Positions 34,127 through 45,900 of a stretch of DNA of 64,000 nt are shown piece by piece. Every line of letters starts with the position of its first letter. Position 1 is the stretch's first letter. This DNA comes from Henckelia pumila (lineage: Eukaryota > Streptophyta > Magnoliopsida > Lamiales > Gesneriaceae), in assembly GCF_033568475.1 (NCBI RefSeq), contig NC_133120.1, forward strand, positions 50,151,751 to 50,215,750. Direction: 5' to 3'. Under the pieces are notes generated by a model that did no database searches, had not been told where the DNA came from, and was given only the letters and a program-made list of their open reading frames with translations. A program made the translations under genes and the position numbers.

Positions 34127-34167
<41 letters not shown>
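34127..34167. repeat. AT microsatellite
   Basis: A pure AT dinucleotide run of about 41 bases inside the LTR. Confidence 0.95.
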
Positions 34168-34168
<1 letters not shown>

Positions 34169-34353
34169 TAATAACTTATTAATAATTTTAATGATAATCA
34201 TATTATCATTAATAAATTATTATCAATTATTAATTAAGATAATGATTTGATTTCAATAAATCAAATATCTCATATCTTTTTATATATATGTGCATATCGC
34301 CAAGATAAGAAATAAAATCTTTCTGTTTTAATTTCTTTATCTTGTTTGATATG

Positions 34354-34381
<28 letters not shown>
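34354..34381. repeat. AT microsatellite
   Basis: A second pure AT run of about 28 bases. Confidence 0.9.
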
Positions 34382-34384
<3 letters not shown>

Positions 34385-35754
34385 GATAGTTTAATTAATT
34401 TTAAATACTATCCAAATAGTATCTCAATCAAAAATTAATTAAAACATTTCTCACAAAATATTTCATAACTCTTATATTGTAGTCTAGAAAAATAAATCAA
34501 ATTTATTTTCATGACGAGCATATCAAGCTCGTTACTACAATATTCATATTAATATTTCCATGGAAATAGTTCAAAAATAAAACTTTCTTGATTTTTCTTG
34601 TCAACTTAAAATTAGCTCATAATCATTATTATAAGCTTATAAATAACTCTTAAATTCAACTCATTGAATTTAATTATCTTGTTCGAGTAGATCACAATTA
34701 GTATTTGTGTGACCCTCAATGGTTCAGGTATATGCTAGTCATGCGATCACAACTCTTTGTGATTTTAGATTGAACATAATTAATTTTTTGTGGACATACC
34801 CTAATTGTCATCATCGATTAATTAAACTCTTTTAATTATCGATGCCCGAACTCGCTTCGGCTTAATCCACTGAATCGTGATTAGTGCCTAGCAACGTCGC
34901 GTCACGACCCCTAGATACAAACTGATAGTGTCTGAAAGAACCTTCAGTTACAGTTAACATGCCTTAGGATCCTTTCAGTTCATATGTCCCGATTGAATCT
35001 GAGGTATTGGTCTGTCGAGGTCTCAATTGATTTCAATAACTATGTGTACATTTCAATATGTCATATCTCATTCGCATGTAACTAGATAAACTCTTTTCTC
35101 TAAAACATACATTCTACTATGGCTAGAGATTCCTTGAGATATTCATTTGATAGAACACATAGGACATCCACTATTAAAAGTGAACAACTGAATTCCCAAC
35201 TACAATGCACAAGCTCCTATCCAATTTATAATGCACCGAACTTGCCACCTTATGATCCTCAAGGAGTCGGAAAACAAGTCATAATGCAGTGCTTGTTAGA
35301 TAGAACTACAATGGTGTATTGGGTCATGAGGATTAATGGTGCACAACTGTAACTATAAATTCTCTACTCGACCAATGGTAACCACTTAAAGAATTTAGGG
35401 CGAGGGTTGTTCAATGTACCTATCCAATAAGCACCTATTCGAATATGCGGATGTCTCTACATTCATGCTAATGAAACGTAGCATCAACATAACTCGAATA
35501 CTGGTGTCGATCGAGCTTGTCAATATCCTTCTTCTTTAGAGCTCATCGACCAGGAACTAATTAAAAGACTACAGTCACTAAGAAATGTGTTTCATGATTA
35601 CCAACAATTGCGTAATCGCATTTCTCATGGACTACAAAGTCTTTATATTAATGTTGATACATGAGTATAAATACAAAGGAATATCAATAAAATAATCATT
35701 GAATTGAATAAATAGTGTTTACATGTCAAAATAAATAAAACCCACAGCTACAAG

Positions 35755-36304
35755 TAAAGCCGTCAATTTGGGTTAGACCCGCTGGGTCGGCCCGGCCCGC
35801 CACACAATTTAAGTGGGTTGAAATTTTTTCAACCCAACAAAAGGTGGGCCTAGATGGGCCAATCCGCCTAGGCCCGCGACCCGCGGGGGTTGGCCCGCCG
35901 CGGGTCTGGGTTGACCCGCGGGCCTGGAGAATTAATAATTTATTTTTATTTTTATTGTTATATATGTATTTTTTAATAAAAATTGTGAATTTTTTTTGTA
36001 TTAATTAATTTATATAAAATTTACACACATGAAATCAATAATTAAATTTTTAATTAAAATGATTTTATTAATATTTATTTATGAAATGATATTTATAATT
36101 AATGATTTTATTATTTATTTATTTTTATTTGTCGTGATCCAACCCGCGGGCCAGCCTGCCTAACCCGCAACCCACCTTCGGTTGGGTTGAGTTGAGAATT
36201 TTCAGCCCGCCAAGATGGTGAGTCGGCCTGCCATCGACTCGCCAAAAGTGGATTTTTTGTGGGCCGGCCCGCCCCGCCATGGTTTGGCCCGTTTGACAAC
36301 TCTA
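35755..36304. mobile_element. hAT-type MITE with 8-bp target duplication
   Basis: 550 bp. The left end TAAAGCCGTCAATTTGGG and the reverse complement of the right end, TAGAGTTGTCAAACGGGCC, form imperfect terminal inverted repeats. The perfect 8-bp duplication GCTACAAG (35747-35754 and 36305-36312) is diagnostic of hAT insertions. Subterminal regions are rich in GGCCCG and CCGCGGG. The AT-rich centre has no coding capacity. Confidence 0.85.
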
Positions 36305-36312
36305 GCTACAAG

Positions 36313-38679
36313 TTAGCTTGTTGGGCATCTACTCTAATAATATATACACACACGGAGGTGAAGTGATGTCCGAAATTCACCAAGCTGCTCCGGATTCAAA
36401 CATGTCTGAATTTTGTTTTGACGGGACTTTTTTTATTTTTTAAAATAAAAAATAGGCCAGACTGAGCCGTTTGGTCCAGTCGATTTTTTTATGGCCCGAC
36501 CACATTATTTAGATGCCATTTAAAAAAAAAAAAAGTAAATACGAGACAGACTGCCCCTAGCTCAAATAGATTTCTAAATTTTTATAGAATGTAATATTTT
36601 TAATTAATTATTTTTATTTAGTTTTATATTATGTTTTTCAAAAAAAACCCTTGATGACCATTCACAACCAAATTTGACCAAATATGGCGTTTCTTCACTC
36701 AATCCTAGCCGCCCACGCTTGCCGTCGAGTCGCCGTCATTTGCACCTGAGTCCGAAAACCGGTGTAAGGGTTTTGTTCCCCACAACATAAGCTTCGGTTT
36801 GAGCCAAAGATCGACCGATTGGAGCCCTTTTCCCCGCGACCGAAGTGCTGCCACGACCTGCTTCTGCGCGCTTCTTCTCCGGCGAGTTTCAGCGCAATTT
36901 TCTGGTCGATTATTAGTGTTCTAGCTCGGGTTCGAAGATTAAAATAGTATTTGAGCCAAGCCCAAAACTTTCAGCTCGTTTCAACCGTGTTTTGAACTAC
37001 TTCGGCAAGCAAGCTTCCGACGCACAACCGCCACGGACAGCTGCCAGTTCAGGTCCAGCTTGTCTTTGCTTCGATTCCTGAAGTTTTTAGGCTTGTTCTG
37101 GCTTGGTTCCAGTCCTATTGTTGGATTTAGTAAGCTGCCCGGAAATGGGATCGTTCCGGCTTCGATTTATTTTGTTTTCATAGCTTTTATAGCACCATTG
37201 TTGATTGTTATTCGGGTTCACATTGTAGGTTCCGAAGTTGAACAAGTTCGAGGTATAAATTCGACGACCCATAAATTTCGTCGGATTTAGTTATGCATTA
37301 TGTTTGGGAATTTAGTTATTGTGATGATTAATTTAACTTTGAATTTTTTGGAAATAGTAGTTGTAACTTGAATTATTTTTATTTGTTGTTATTGATGGTT
37401 GTGAATTCATTTGGCTTTGTGCAATATTTAAATCCTTGTAGGTCGAAGGGATAAAGTTGGTATAGTTCAAGTTGATCATTAACATACGACAGTAACACAT
37501 AAATTATGTTTTACACGTATTTATGTTGTATTTTGAGTGATTTATTTGATTTGAATGAGTTATGTGAATTTAAATGCCTTGATGTTTATATGTTAATTAT
37601 TTGGCATATTTCATGGCATTTAGAAATAGGTCATGATATTATGGCAGTTCATCTTGAGCCCCATTGTCGTTGTTAACCGATATTTAGTTGTATTGTCTTC
37701 TTGGCACACGTTGTTACTTACCCGGAAATCAGGGCGATCATGTAGACATTCATTGAAACCCCTGATTTCCCAGGTATGAGTCACACATCCATGATAGTGT
37801 TGTCTATGTGGTGAGTTCACTTGGGATTATGATAGCATATTATGATGTTGTGTGTTCATGTTGTATCGTAGTTGTATGGAGATAAGCCATGGTGGCAGTT
37901 CGGTAGTACACAATGGTATTCCTCACACACTTAGATCAGGGCTGTTTAGCTGCGGTTATGAGGTGGCTCTCCCCTGTGTATGTTGTTCCTCGAGCATTGA
38001 TCCAGTTGTATCGTACCGTTTATTGGCTCCTTTTATCCGGATGTACTTGAGCCCCAATCACATGCATTGCATATTGATTTATATATATGTTTACGTATGA
38101 TTTCTGTTTATTATCGTTGTCATTTAAATTTTCATACCAGAATCCTAACCTCAGTTTTAGAGGGGGGTTGCTTTGATTTCTTTGGGGCACCATGGTAGGT
38201 CACCCAAGTGGTTTTGCAGCACCAAGCGGAGAGTCCGCTAGTGGAGCACGTGGTTGAGGTTGGATCATGTTGTTATGTCTCCCAGCTATATTTATATGTA
38301 TTGGAGTTACTTATGTTGTCAGAGTTTATGTTTATTTTCCCGGGGAGATGCCCCGAGTATCTGTATTAATATATTTGGGAGTACTTTGGTTGTTTGGTTT
38401 GTGTTTGAATTGTATTCTGGTGGATTGAGCCTGTGAGCTGTGTGTGATTTTATTTTCTGCTTAGTCCTGGTCATTGCGGCTGCATGATTGTGGTTTATGT
38501 TTAAAATGATTCTAGTTTGAGCGTATTTTGATATAAAATGCTATCTATGTTTTTCGGGATGCCCAAATTTTTTGTAGGTCCAAAGAATATTTTTAAAACC
38601 TTTTCCGTTGTTTATACTAATAAATCTTATTTGTGTAATAATTCATTATTAAATATGATTAGAGTAACGGGGCCTCACA
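36313..38679 (+). mobile_element. LTR-like sequence ending just upstream of the QTRT2 gene
   Basis: From about 36640 the sequence has the style of long chromovirus LTRs: a GC-rich leader-like part (36700-37260, with GGTATAAATTCGACGACCC and TTCGTCGGATTTAG), then a T-rich part with GGGGCACCATGGTAGGTCACC. It ends ACGGGGCCTCACA at 38679, a usual LTR terminus. No matching TGTGAG start was found on the left, so it is probably truncated or older insertions obscure it. 36313-36640 shows nothing recognisable. No host gene frame is supported in this stretch. Confidence 0.5.
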
Positions 38680-38708
38680 CTATTTTATATACAAGTGGCA
38701 GGCAGAGG

Positions 38709-39998
38709 ATGAAATTCACCGTGAGGGCCGCATGGGGCAGTGGAGGTGGTCGGGTTGGTGTACTGCAACTGGGCAGCTGCTCCGTAGAAACTCCGGCTCT
38801 CCTTCTTAATACCCGCAAGGGCCTGCCGGTCTTTATCTCCCCCGACCTTCTGTCTTCTCTCCCCACTCCAGATTCCTACCTTCTCCAATTCAGCCCCCTA
38901 CACTTGTATATTTTTCCTTCAATCCTCGCTTCTTGCTTTGCTTCATGGTGTAGATTAGGTGTTTGTGATTCTGTCTCAACATGAAATGAGTTTTGTGTAT
39001 TTGTTTTTTGGTTTATGATGTTTTCCATTGTTTTATTTGGTTTACTGATGTGACTTTATCTTTCAGTTTGGAGGGTATTTCCATGGAAACAATTTCTGCA
39101 ATGGGCGGGCTGCACAATGTGGTCGGTTTGAAGGATCACATATTTTTCGCGCTTCCCAGGGATTCCATAACATCCCTTCCTGACTATCAAAGCTCTAACA
39201 AGATGGGAGCTTCCTTTGAGACACCTTCGGGTCGCCGCCTGGTTAGTAAGACTCACATTTTCCCTTTCAATTGTTCTCTTGGTTCAGCAATGCATATATT
39301 ACGTGCAGTGTGTATATGTGTTAGTGACTTGGTACTTTGAGTTGTGTCAGATGAAGCCAGTTCAATACATGGAAATGATTTCTTCAGTGAAGCCCAATAT
39401 GTGGACCACATTGGCTGATGAAGTCCCTGCTTGGGTCTCTGAGAAGAGGAATAGAGCCTCTGTTGATCGAACAATCAGATGGCTTGACGACTGCATTATG
39501 TCAAATTTGGCTACCCTAGTATGCGTCCTCTCTGATTCTTAACCCAAGATAATGTGGAATTTGATGTAATTATTCATCAATGGTTTAGTTTATTCTTCAT
39601 GAGCGCTTATAATTGTTGATACAGACAGGTGGGGCTTGTTTTGGTTCCATTGTAGGAGGCTCTAACGTTGAAGAACGTAAACGTTGTGCTCAAGAAATTG
39701 CAAAGCGTAATGTTGCAGGTATAGCCACTTTTACTCGGTCATGTTTGGAAGATTGTTATCATGTCAATCCTGTGACCACCTCTTACACTTACGTCTCTTG
39801 GTTAAAATAAAAAAATATATCTTGCTTTCTTTACTTTGTTCACGATGCGTTCTATACGTTTTATGGTGCGATATTGTTGTACATTCTGTGTTCTAAATTA
39901 TTTTCTGAATGTTGGTGGTGTTCTCAGGTTTTTGCATTAGTGGCTTTGGCCTTGGGGAAAGCCTGGAGGAACGCCCTGCTCTGCTTAAAGCGATTACG
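38709..39998 (+). CDS. QTRT2: QTRT2 exons 1-5
   Basis: The N-terminal half (235 codons) of the TIM-barrel fold. Exon 1 ends in phase 2 at TT before GTATAT, and joining to 39067 restores SPLHFLEGISM. Exons 2, 3 and 5 end between codons, exon 4 after the first base of a glycine codon. Introns 1-4 are 161, 109, 106 and 209 bp. Confidence 0.9.
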
Positions 39999-42900
39999 GT
40001 ATGACTCATCATTTTTCAGCCTTGTTAGTACTATGCATTCTATTGATTTCTATTGTTATGTCAGAATGTATAAAAATAGTATTTCTTCATAATTGCTGTA
40101 GTTTTTGCTGTGTTCATGACCCCCAGTTTAGGGAGAGACATGAATAAATGCAGCCAGAGAATGGAAGTCAAGCTTTAGGATATTTAGGTGATTTTTTTAG
40201 GGTTTTAGGTTAAACTCGAAAAGTAATTTTCAAAAAAAAAAACTGATGTATTTTTTAAATGTTTGAAAGTAAAATCTGAATGTTAATGTATTTGTATCGA
40301 AATAATGTTATGTAATTATTTGGTGAAAAAGGTGAAATGAGTTGATGGTTCTTTGAGAAATTGGAGATAAAAAGCATTAGTATGTGATAAATTTGGTTTG
40401 GTTGGTTGATTTAAAGTGTTAGATAATGATGCATTGAAAAAGGTTTAAGAAGAATACAGTTAATGCAGTTATAATTTATTTTAGTAAATTATAAACTTTT
40501 GAATTGAGTTAAGATGGTGGCATTCGATTGAGCTTCTATTTAAACTAAACGCAAAAGTTTTGAGAAAATTGTTTGTAAAAATATTTGCGACAGTTCTTGG
40601 ATATTATTTCCTTGGCTGATGTAATTTTCAGAAAAAGATACAGTGTAATTATTATGTGAAAAGCTAAAATATGATAATTATTTTCTGAATAGTTAGATTG
40701 ACATGTGAGATAAGAATTAGGGTAAAAATTTGGAAAAACAATCGAGAACGAGAGTAATCTGAATTTTTGTTCCTAAATGGTTGGGCTGTTGAGTTGAATC
40801 AAGCTCCAAGCTAAAAAGAGCCTCAATGCCTCTGTAATTTTTCCTTACGTAGAAATAAAAAATTTTACAGGGAGAAAATTGTTTGCAATCAAATTGGAAA
40901 TAAGTAATGCAGATATAATTTTCCTTGTTTATTTGATTTGCATTTCTAGGTTTCATTTCATTAGTTATGCCCTTCTTCTCCTTGTCTTAAAACCGCTGAT
41001 AGTGGGCTTTTATTGATGGGACTTGTAGATTACGCAGGAATGAATATATTTTTGTTGATATTCCAGTCTCTTTATAGATACAATACAACCTATAAATAAT
41101 AAATTAGGAAAAGCATGAACAAGGTAACGTAAATATACAACTATACAATCCCTACAACTCGACGTGTATAGGGACTGGAGATTGGCTTTGAGTTAGATTG
41201 ATAGCTGACTTTGTTTGCTTTGGACACTAGTATGCTCCACTTTTTTGTATCCTAAGTAAATTAATATTATCAATAAAATTATAGTTTTTTATATAAAAAA
41301 AAGAATATACAATCAAATAAATCTCCTACAAATCTGGAATGTGATTTACCTTGATTTGATTGTGATTCTCAACACTCCCCCTCAAGCTGGAAGAAAGATG
41401 TCGTAGATGTCGTTCATGGCCAGCTTGCTTACCAACTTCCCGAATTGCTTCTTCGGTAGGCCTTTTGTTAAAATATCTGGTACTTGTTCAGATGTAGGAA
41501 TATATGGCATGATAATGAGTCCAAAAATGTTTGTCGACTTCAACATGCTTAGTTCTATCATGGATGACCGGGTTGTGTGCGATTGCTATCGCTGCTTTGT
41601 TGTCACAAAATACCTTCATGGGCAGTAAAATAGTAGTCTTAAGCTCTGCAAGTAACTGCGTGATCCATAAAACTTCACAAATACCATGTGCTACTGATCT
41701 GAACTCAGCTTCAGCGTTGCTTCTAGCCACCAGATTCTGTTTTTGCTGCGCCAAGTTACAAGATTTCCTCCAACAAAGATACAATATCTCGAAGTTGATC
41801 TTCAATCTGTTACACTCCCTGCCCAATCTGCCCTGCACAATCTGCATCAGTAAACACTTCAACTTGGATATGTCCTCTATCTTCGAACATAACTCCTTTT
41901 CCCGATGTCCCCTTTAAGTATCTTAATATCCTGTATTCAACATCAAGATGTTCTTGCTTAGGTGAGTGCATGAACTGACTTACCGTACTTACCCCAAACT
42001 ATATCAGGACGTGTATGGGAGAGATGGATCAACGTCCCAATTAGGTGTTGGTACCTTTCTTTGTCAACCATTTCTTCAAGATTTGCTGGCTGAACTTCAA
42101 ATTTGGTTCTATGGGAGATTTTGCTGGTTTACAACCAAGTACGCCAACTAGGCTAGTTTCTCCCAATAAATCAAGAACGTACTTTCTTTGTGAGACAAAA
42201 ATACTTATGTTGGATCTTGCAAATTCCATTCCAAGAAAGTATTTTAGAGGACCCAAGTCCTTGATTTCACATTCGCGTGCTAAGGCCTTTTTTAATCTGT
42301 CAAGTTTGGGAACATCATCTCCAGTCAGAATGATATCATCCACATAAACTATCAACACTGCCACTTTCCCTTCTCTTGAGTGTTTTAAAAACATTGTATG
42401 ATGAGCTAGACTTTACACATACCCTTGAAACTTGACAGCTTGTCCAAACCTATCAAACCCGGCCCTAGGAGATTGCTTAAGGCCATACAGTGACATCTTT
42501 AGTCGACACACTTTTCTTTTTCCAAATTTTTCTTCAAAATCCTGATGATATGTCCATAAAAACTTCTTCCTCTAAATCACCATTGAGAAATGCGTTTTTC
42601 ACATCTAATTGTTGCAACTTCCAGTTAAGATGAATTGCAAGGGAAAGAAGCACTCAGATAGAATTGATCTTTGCAATAGGTGCAAAGGTTTCTTGGTAGT
42701 AAATTCCATAAGTTTGTGTGAAACCTTTAGCAACTAACCTTGTCTCTTACCTTGTATCTCTCAACGCTCCCATCAGGTTTACATTTGATTGTGCAAACCT
42801 AGTTACACCCTACTGTCTTCTTCTCTTTAGGTAGATCAACAATTTCCCAGGTTTTATTTTTTTGAAGGGCTTTCTTCTCTTCATATTGCTGATTTCCACT

Positions 42901-45900
42901 CCAAGTGTCCTAGTGCTTCCTGTATGATCCTAGGTACAAACAGGTTAGAAACATTTGTTGTGAAGCCTATGTATTTTTCTGAAAGTCTATGGTAGGATAA
43001 ATGCTTGGCAACAAGATATTTGGCACAATTTCTAACTCCTTTACGAAAGGCAATCTGAACATCAAGATCACACAAAGGTGAAGGCGTTGAGTTTAGAAGG
43101 GGGATTACCGGAAACTGGTGAAATAGGTGATGATGATTGACCATGCTCATGATTGACAGGAAGATTCTCAATGCCAGACTTCAACCTACGTCTAGAGTGA
43201 ACACGTAGCTTAGTGGACATAGGTGGTAATGTTTCCCAGCCTGTATATGTTCCAATGTTATTTGGCATAGATAGATTAGAACTTTCTGAATTCATTTTTT
43301 AAAATATCCAGTTCTTCATTTATTTCAGGAACGAAAACCATCGGTTTTGGTTCTTCTTGTTACCAAAACTGATTTTCACCCAAGCTCTCCCCTTGAAGAG
43401 AGGTTTTGGTGTAAAAAAGAATATTTTTAGAAACAGAATATCCATACTAACATGGAATATTTTTGTGACTGGATTGGAACACTTGTAACCCTTTTTGCAA
43501 CCTAATTTTTCAACTTCATAAAATAGATCTAGCATAGGCGTGTATGATCGTCGATGAATGTCACAAACCATTTTTTCCCTATTAAAGCAGTGTTCTAAAT
43601 GGCGGTCGAGGCGGCCGCCTAGGCGGTAGGCGGCCCTCGACCGCCCCGCCTTAGTCTAAGGCGGTTTCTGTAGGCGGTCCGAGGCCATCCGGCGGCGGAG
43701 GCGGGCAAGCAGGCGGTCAAGGCGGCGGAGGCGGGCAAGAAGGTGGTCGAGGCGGCCCTCGGCGGCCGAGGCAGTCAATGATTTTAAAATTCCAGTCAAC
43801 TATCAAAGTCAAATAATTTTAAAAACCAGTCAAAGTCAATTAATTTTAAAAACCTTAGATATAATAAAAACACCCCTCACTCTCTTTTGTATTTACTTTT
43901 GGTTTCAAATGTCCTCCACCATTAGCCACCACCTGCCTCAAACCGCCTCCATCCGCCCTCCGCCGCTGCCGCCATCTGCCACCACCTTAATTATCTTGTT
44001 AGTTTGCATTTATATATTTATTGTTGAAGATTTCAGAAATATTTAGGAGATATTATAGATACTAATTTGTATAGTTTCCTTTGTGTGAATTATCTAGAAT
44101 AGAAAATTATCTTAAGATCAATTAGTGATTATATTACCTTTTATTATGATTATGTAACTTGTATAAAGGCTGTATTTTTCAGTAGAAATAATAAGAATGT
44201 TTTACGCAATTCTTCTTGTTTCATGGTATCAAAGCCACCGATCTTAGGGGTGCATCTCTGCGTGTGTTACAGCCTATCATAGTATGGCCTCAAAATCCCT
44301 CCACCGTGGTAAACCAGGTGGTTCCGCCAAACCCAATATCCTCGAATCCTTCATTTGACAGCCATTCGCTGCAAATTACCCTACACAAGCTCAATGGGTT
44401 GAATTTTCGAGAGTGGTTTCAATCCGTCATTCTTGTAATCAAGGGAAGAGGGAAGATCGGATATTTGACAGGTACAAAAAAGGCTCCATCAGAAACTGAT
44501 CCAAGCTTTAGTTCATGGGAAGCCGAAAACTCCATTGTTATGGCTTGGCTCATAAACTCTATGGAGCCAAGCATTGGCCGCACATACTTGTACTACCAGA
44601 CAGCTAAGGAAATCTGGGAAGCTGTAGAAGACGTGTTATGTTGCATTCCCCACGACAAGAGACCTCTTCCTTAGATGCCCAGGGTTCTGCTCTGATTGCG
44701 CACAAACAAGACGGAAATCGCTTCCATCGAGATCGTCACACATTGCCGTATTAACCAGAAGTAGCCCGTGGATATCAATCTGATGGTCGAGTGGTATGTG
44801 ATTTTTGCAAAAAGCCCTATCATACTCGTGATACTTGCTGGGAAATTCATGGAAAGCCCATTGATTGGAAACCCAAGAAGCAACAAAGACTGCCCAAATC
44901 AGCCCATCTTGCTGAGTCCACCTCTAACGTTGCTACTGGACCAGAATTCTCCAGTGAGGATTTGGACATGTTGCGTCAACTGTTGCAACAAACTAGAGCA
45001 TCCAATGGATCTGCGACTCAAACCTCAAAAACGCCTACTGCTGCTATGGTCAAAACAGGTATAATTCATCATAATTTCCTCTCAAAATCCCAACACACAG
45101 ATTGCTGGATTGTGGACACAGAAGCCTCAGACCATATGACTGGAACAAAAGCCGTTATTGACACATATACCAGTTGCAACAACAAAATTGATGTTTGGGT
45201 TGCTGATGGAAAAGTATCACCTGCTGTGGGGAAGGGCTCGGTTTGTCTATCAAATATGACACTAGAATCAGTGTTATTTGTGCCAAATTTATCTCATAAT
45301 CTCCTGTCAGTAAGCAAACTAACCGAGGATATGAATTGTGTTGTAACCTTTTTTCCTTCTCATTGTGAATTTCAGGACAATTCTTCGAGGAAGATGATTG
45401 AAGTTGCTGAGAAGAAAGATGGATTGTATTATCTGTTGGAAACAAAGAATCCTAGCCAGTCTAAGTCACCCAATTTTTCTATGTCAGTTGTTTCTAACTC
45501 TAATGTAATGTTGTGGCATCAACGTTTGGGACACCCTAGCTTTCAGTATATGAAAATTTTGTATCCTCATCTTTTTATCAATAAAGATCAACATTCCTTT
45601 CAGTGTGAACAATGTGTACTTGCAAAGCAACCTCGTACCAATTACCCTACGCATGTGTATCAGCCTTCAAAACCATTTCAGCTAGTCCATAGTGATATAT
45701 GGGGACCTGCTAGAACTTCGAATCTCACTAAAACTCAATGGTTTGTAACCTTTATCGATGATCACACGAGGGTGTGTTGGGTATACCTCATGAAGGACAA
45801 ATCTGAAACTTTCTACTGGTTCAAACAATTTCATAAATTTGTCTTGAATGTATTTCAGTCCAATATTCATGTTTTTCGCACAGATAATGGAAAGGAATAC

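Larger units (their letters stand above)
33665..35746 (-). mobile_element. Isolated long LTR, probably copia type
   Basis: TGTTGGGTTT at the left and AAAACCCACA at the right form the TG...CA ends with a short inverted repeat; length about 2.1 kb. No protein of any retroelement or host gene is recognisable inside. It contains two AT microsatellites. The right boundary is less certain because a hAT MITE has inserted next to it. Confidence 0.5.

Noticed and set aside
36111..36299. 62-codon - strand frame in the hAT MITE
   Set aside because: Translation of GGCCCG-rich subterminal repeats; no protein similarity.
38853..38983. Extension of QTRT2 exon 1 to the stop at 38984
   Set aside because: Family similarity ends at SPLH, and a GTATAT donor at 38906 joins in phase to 39067, restoring the conserved FLEGIS segment.
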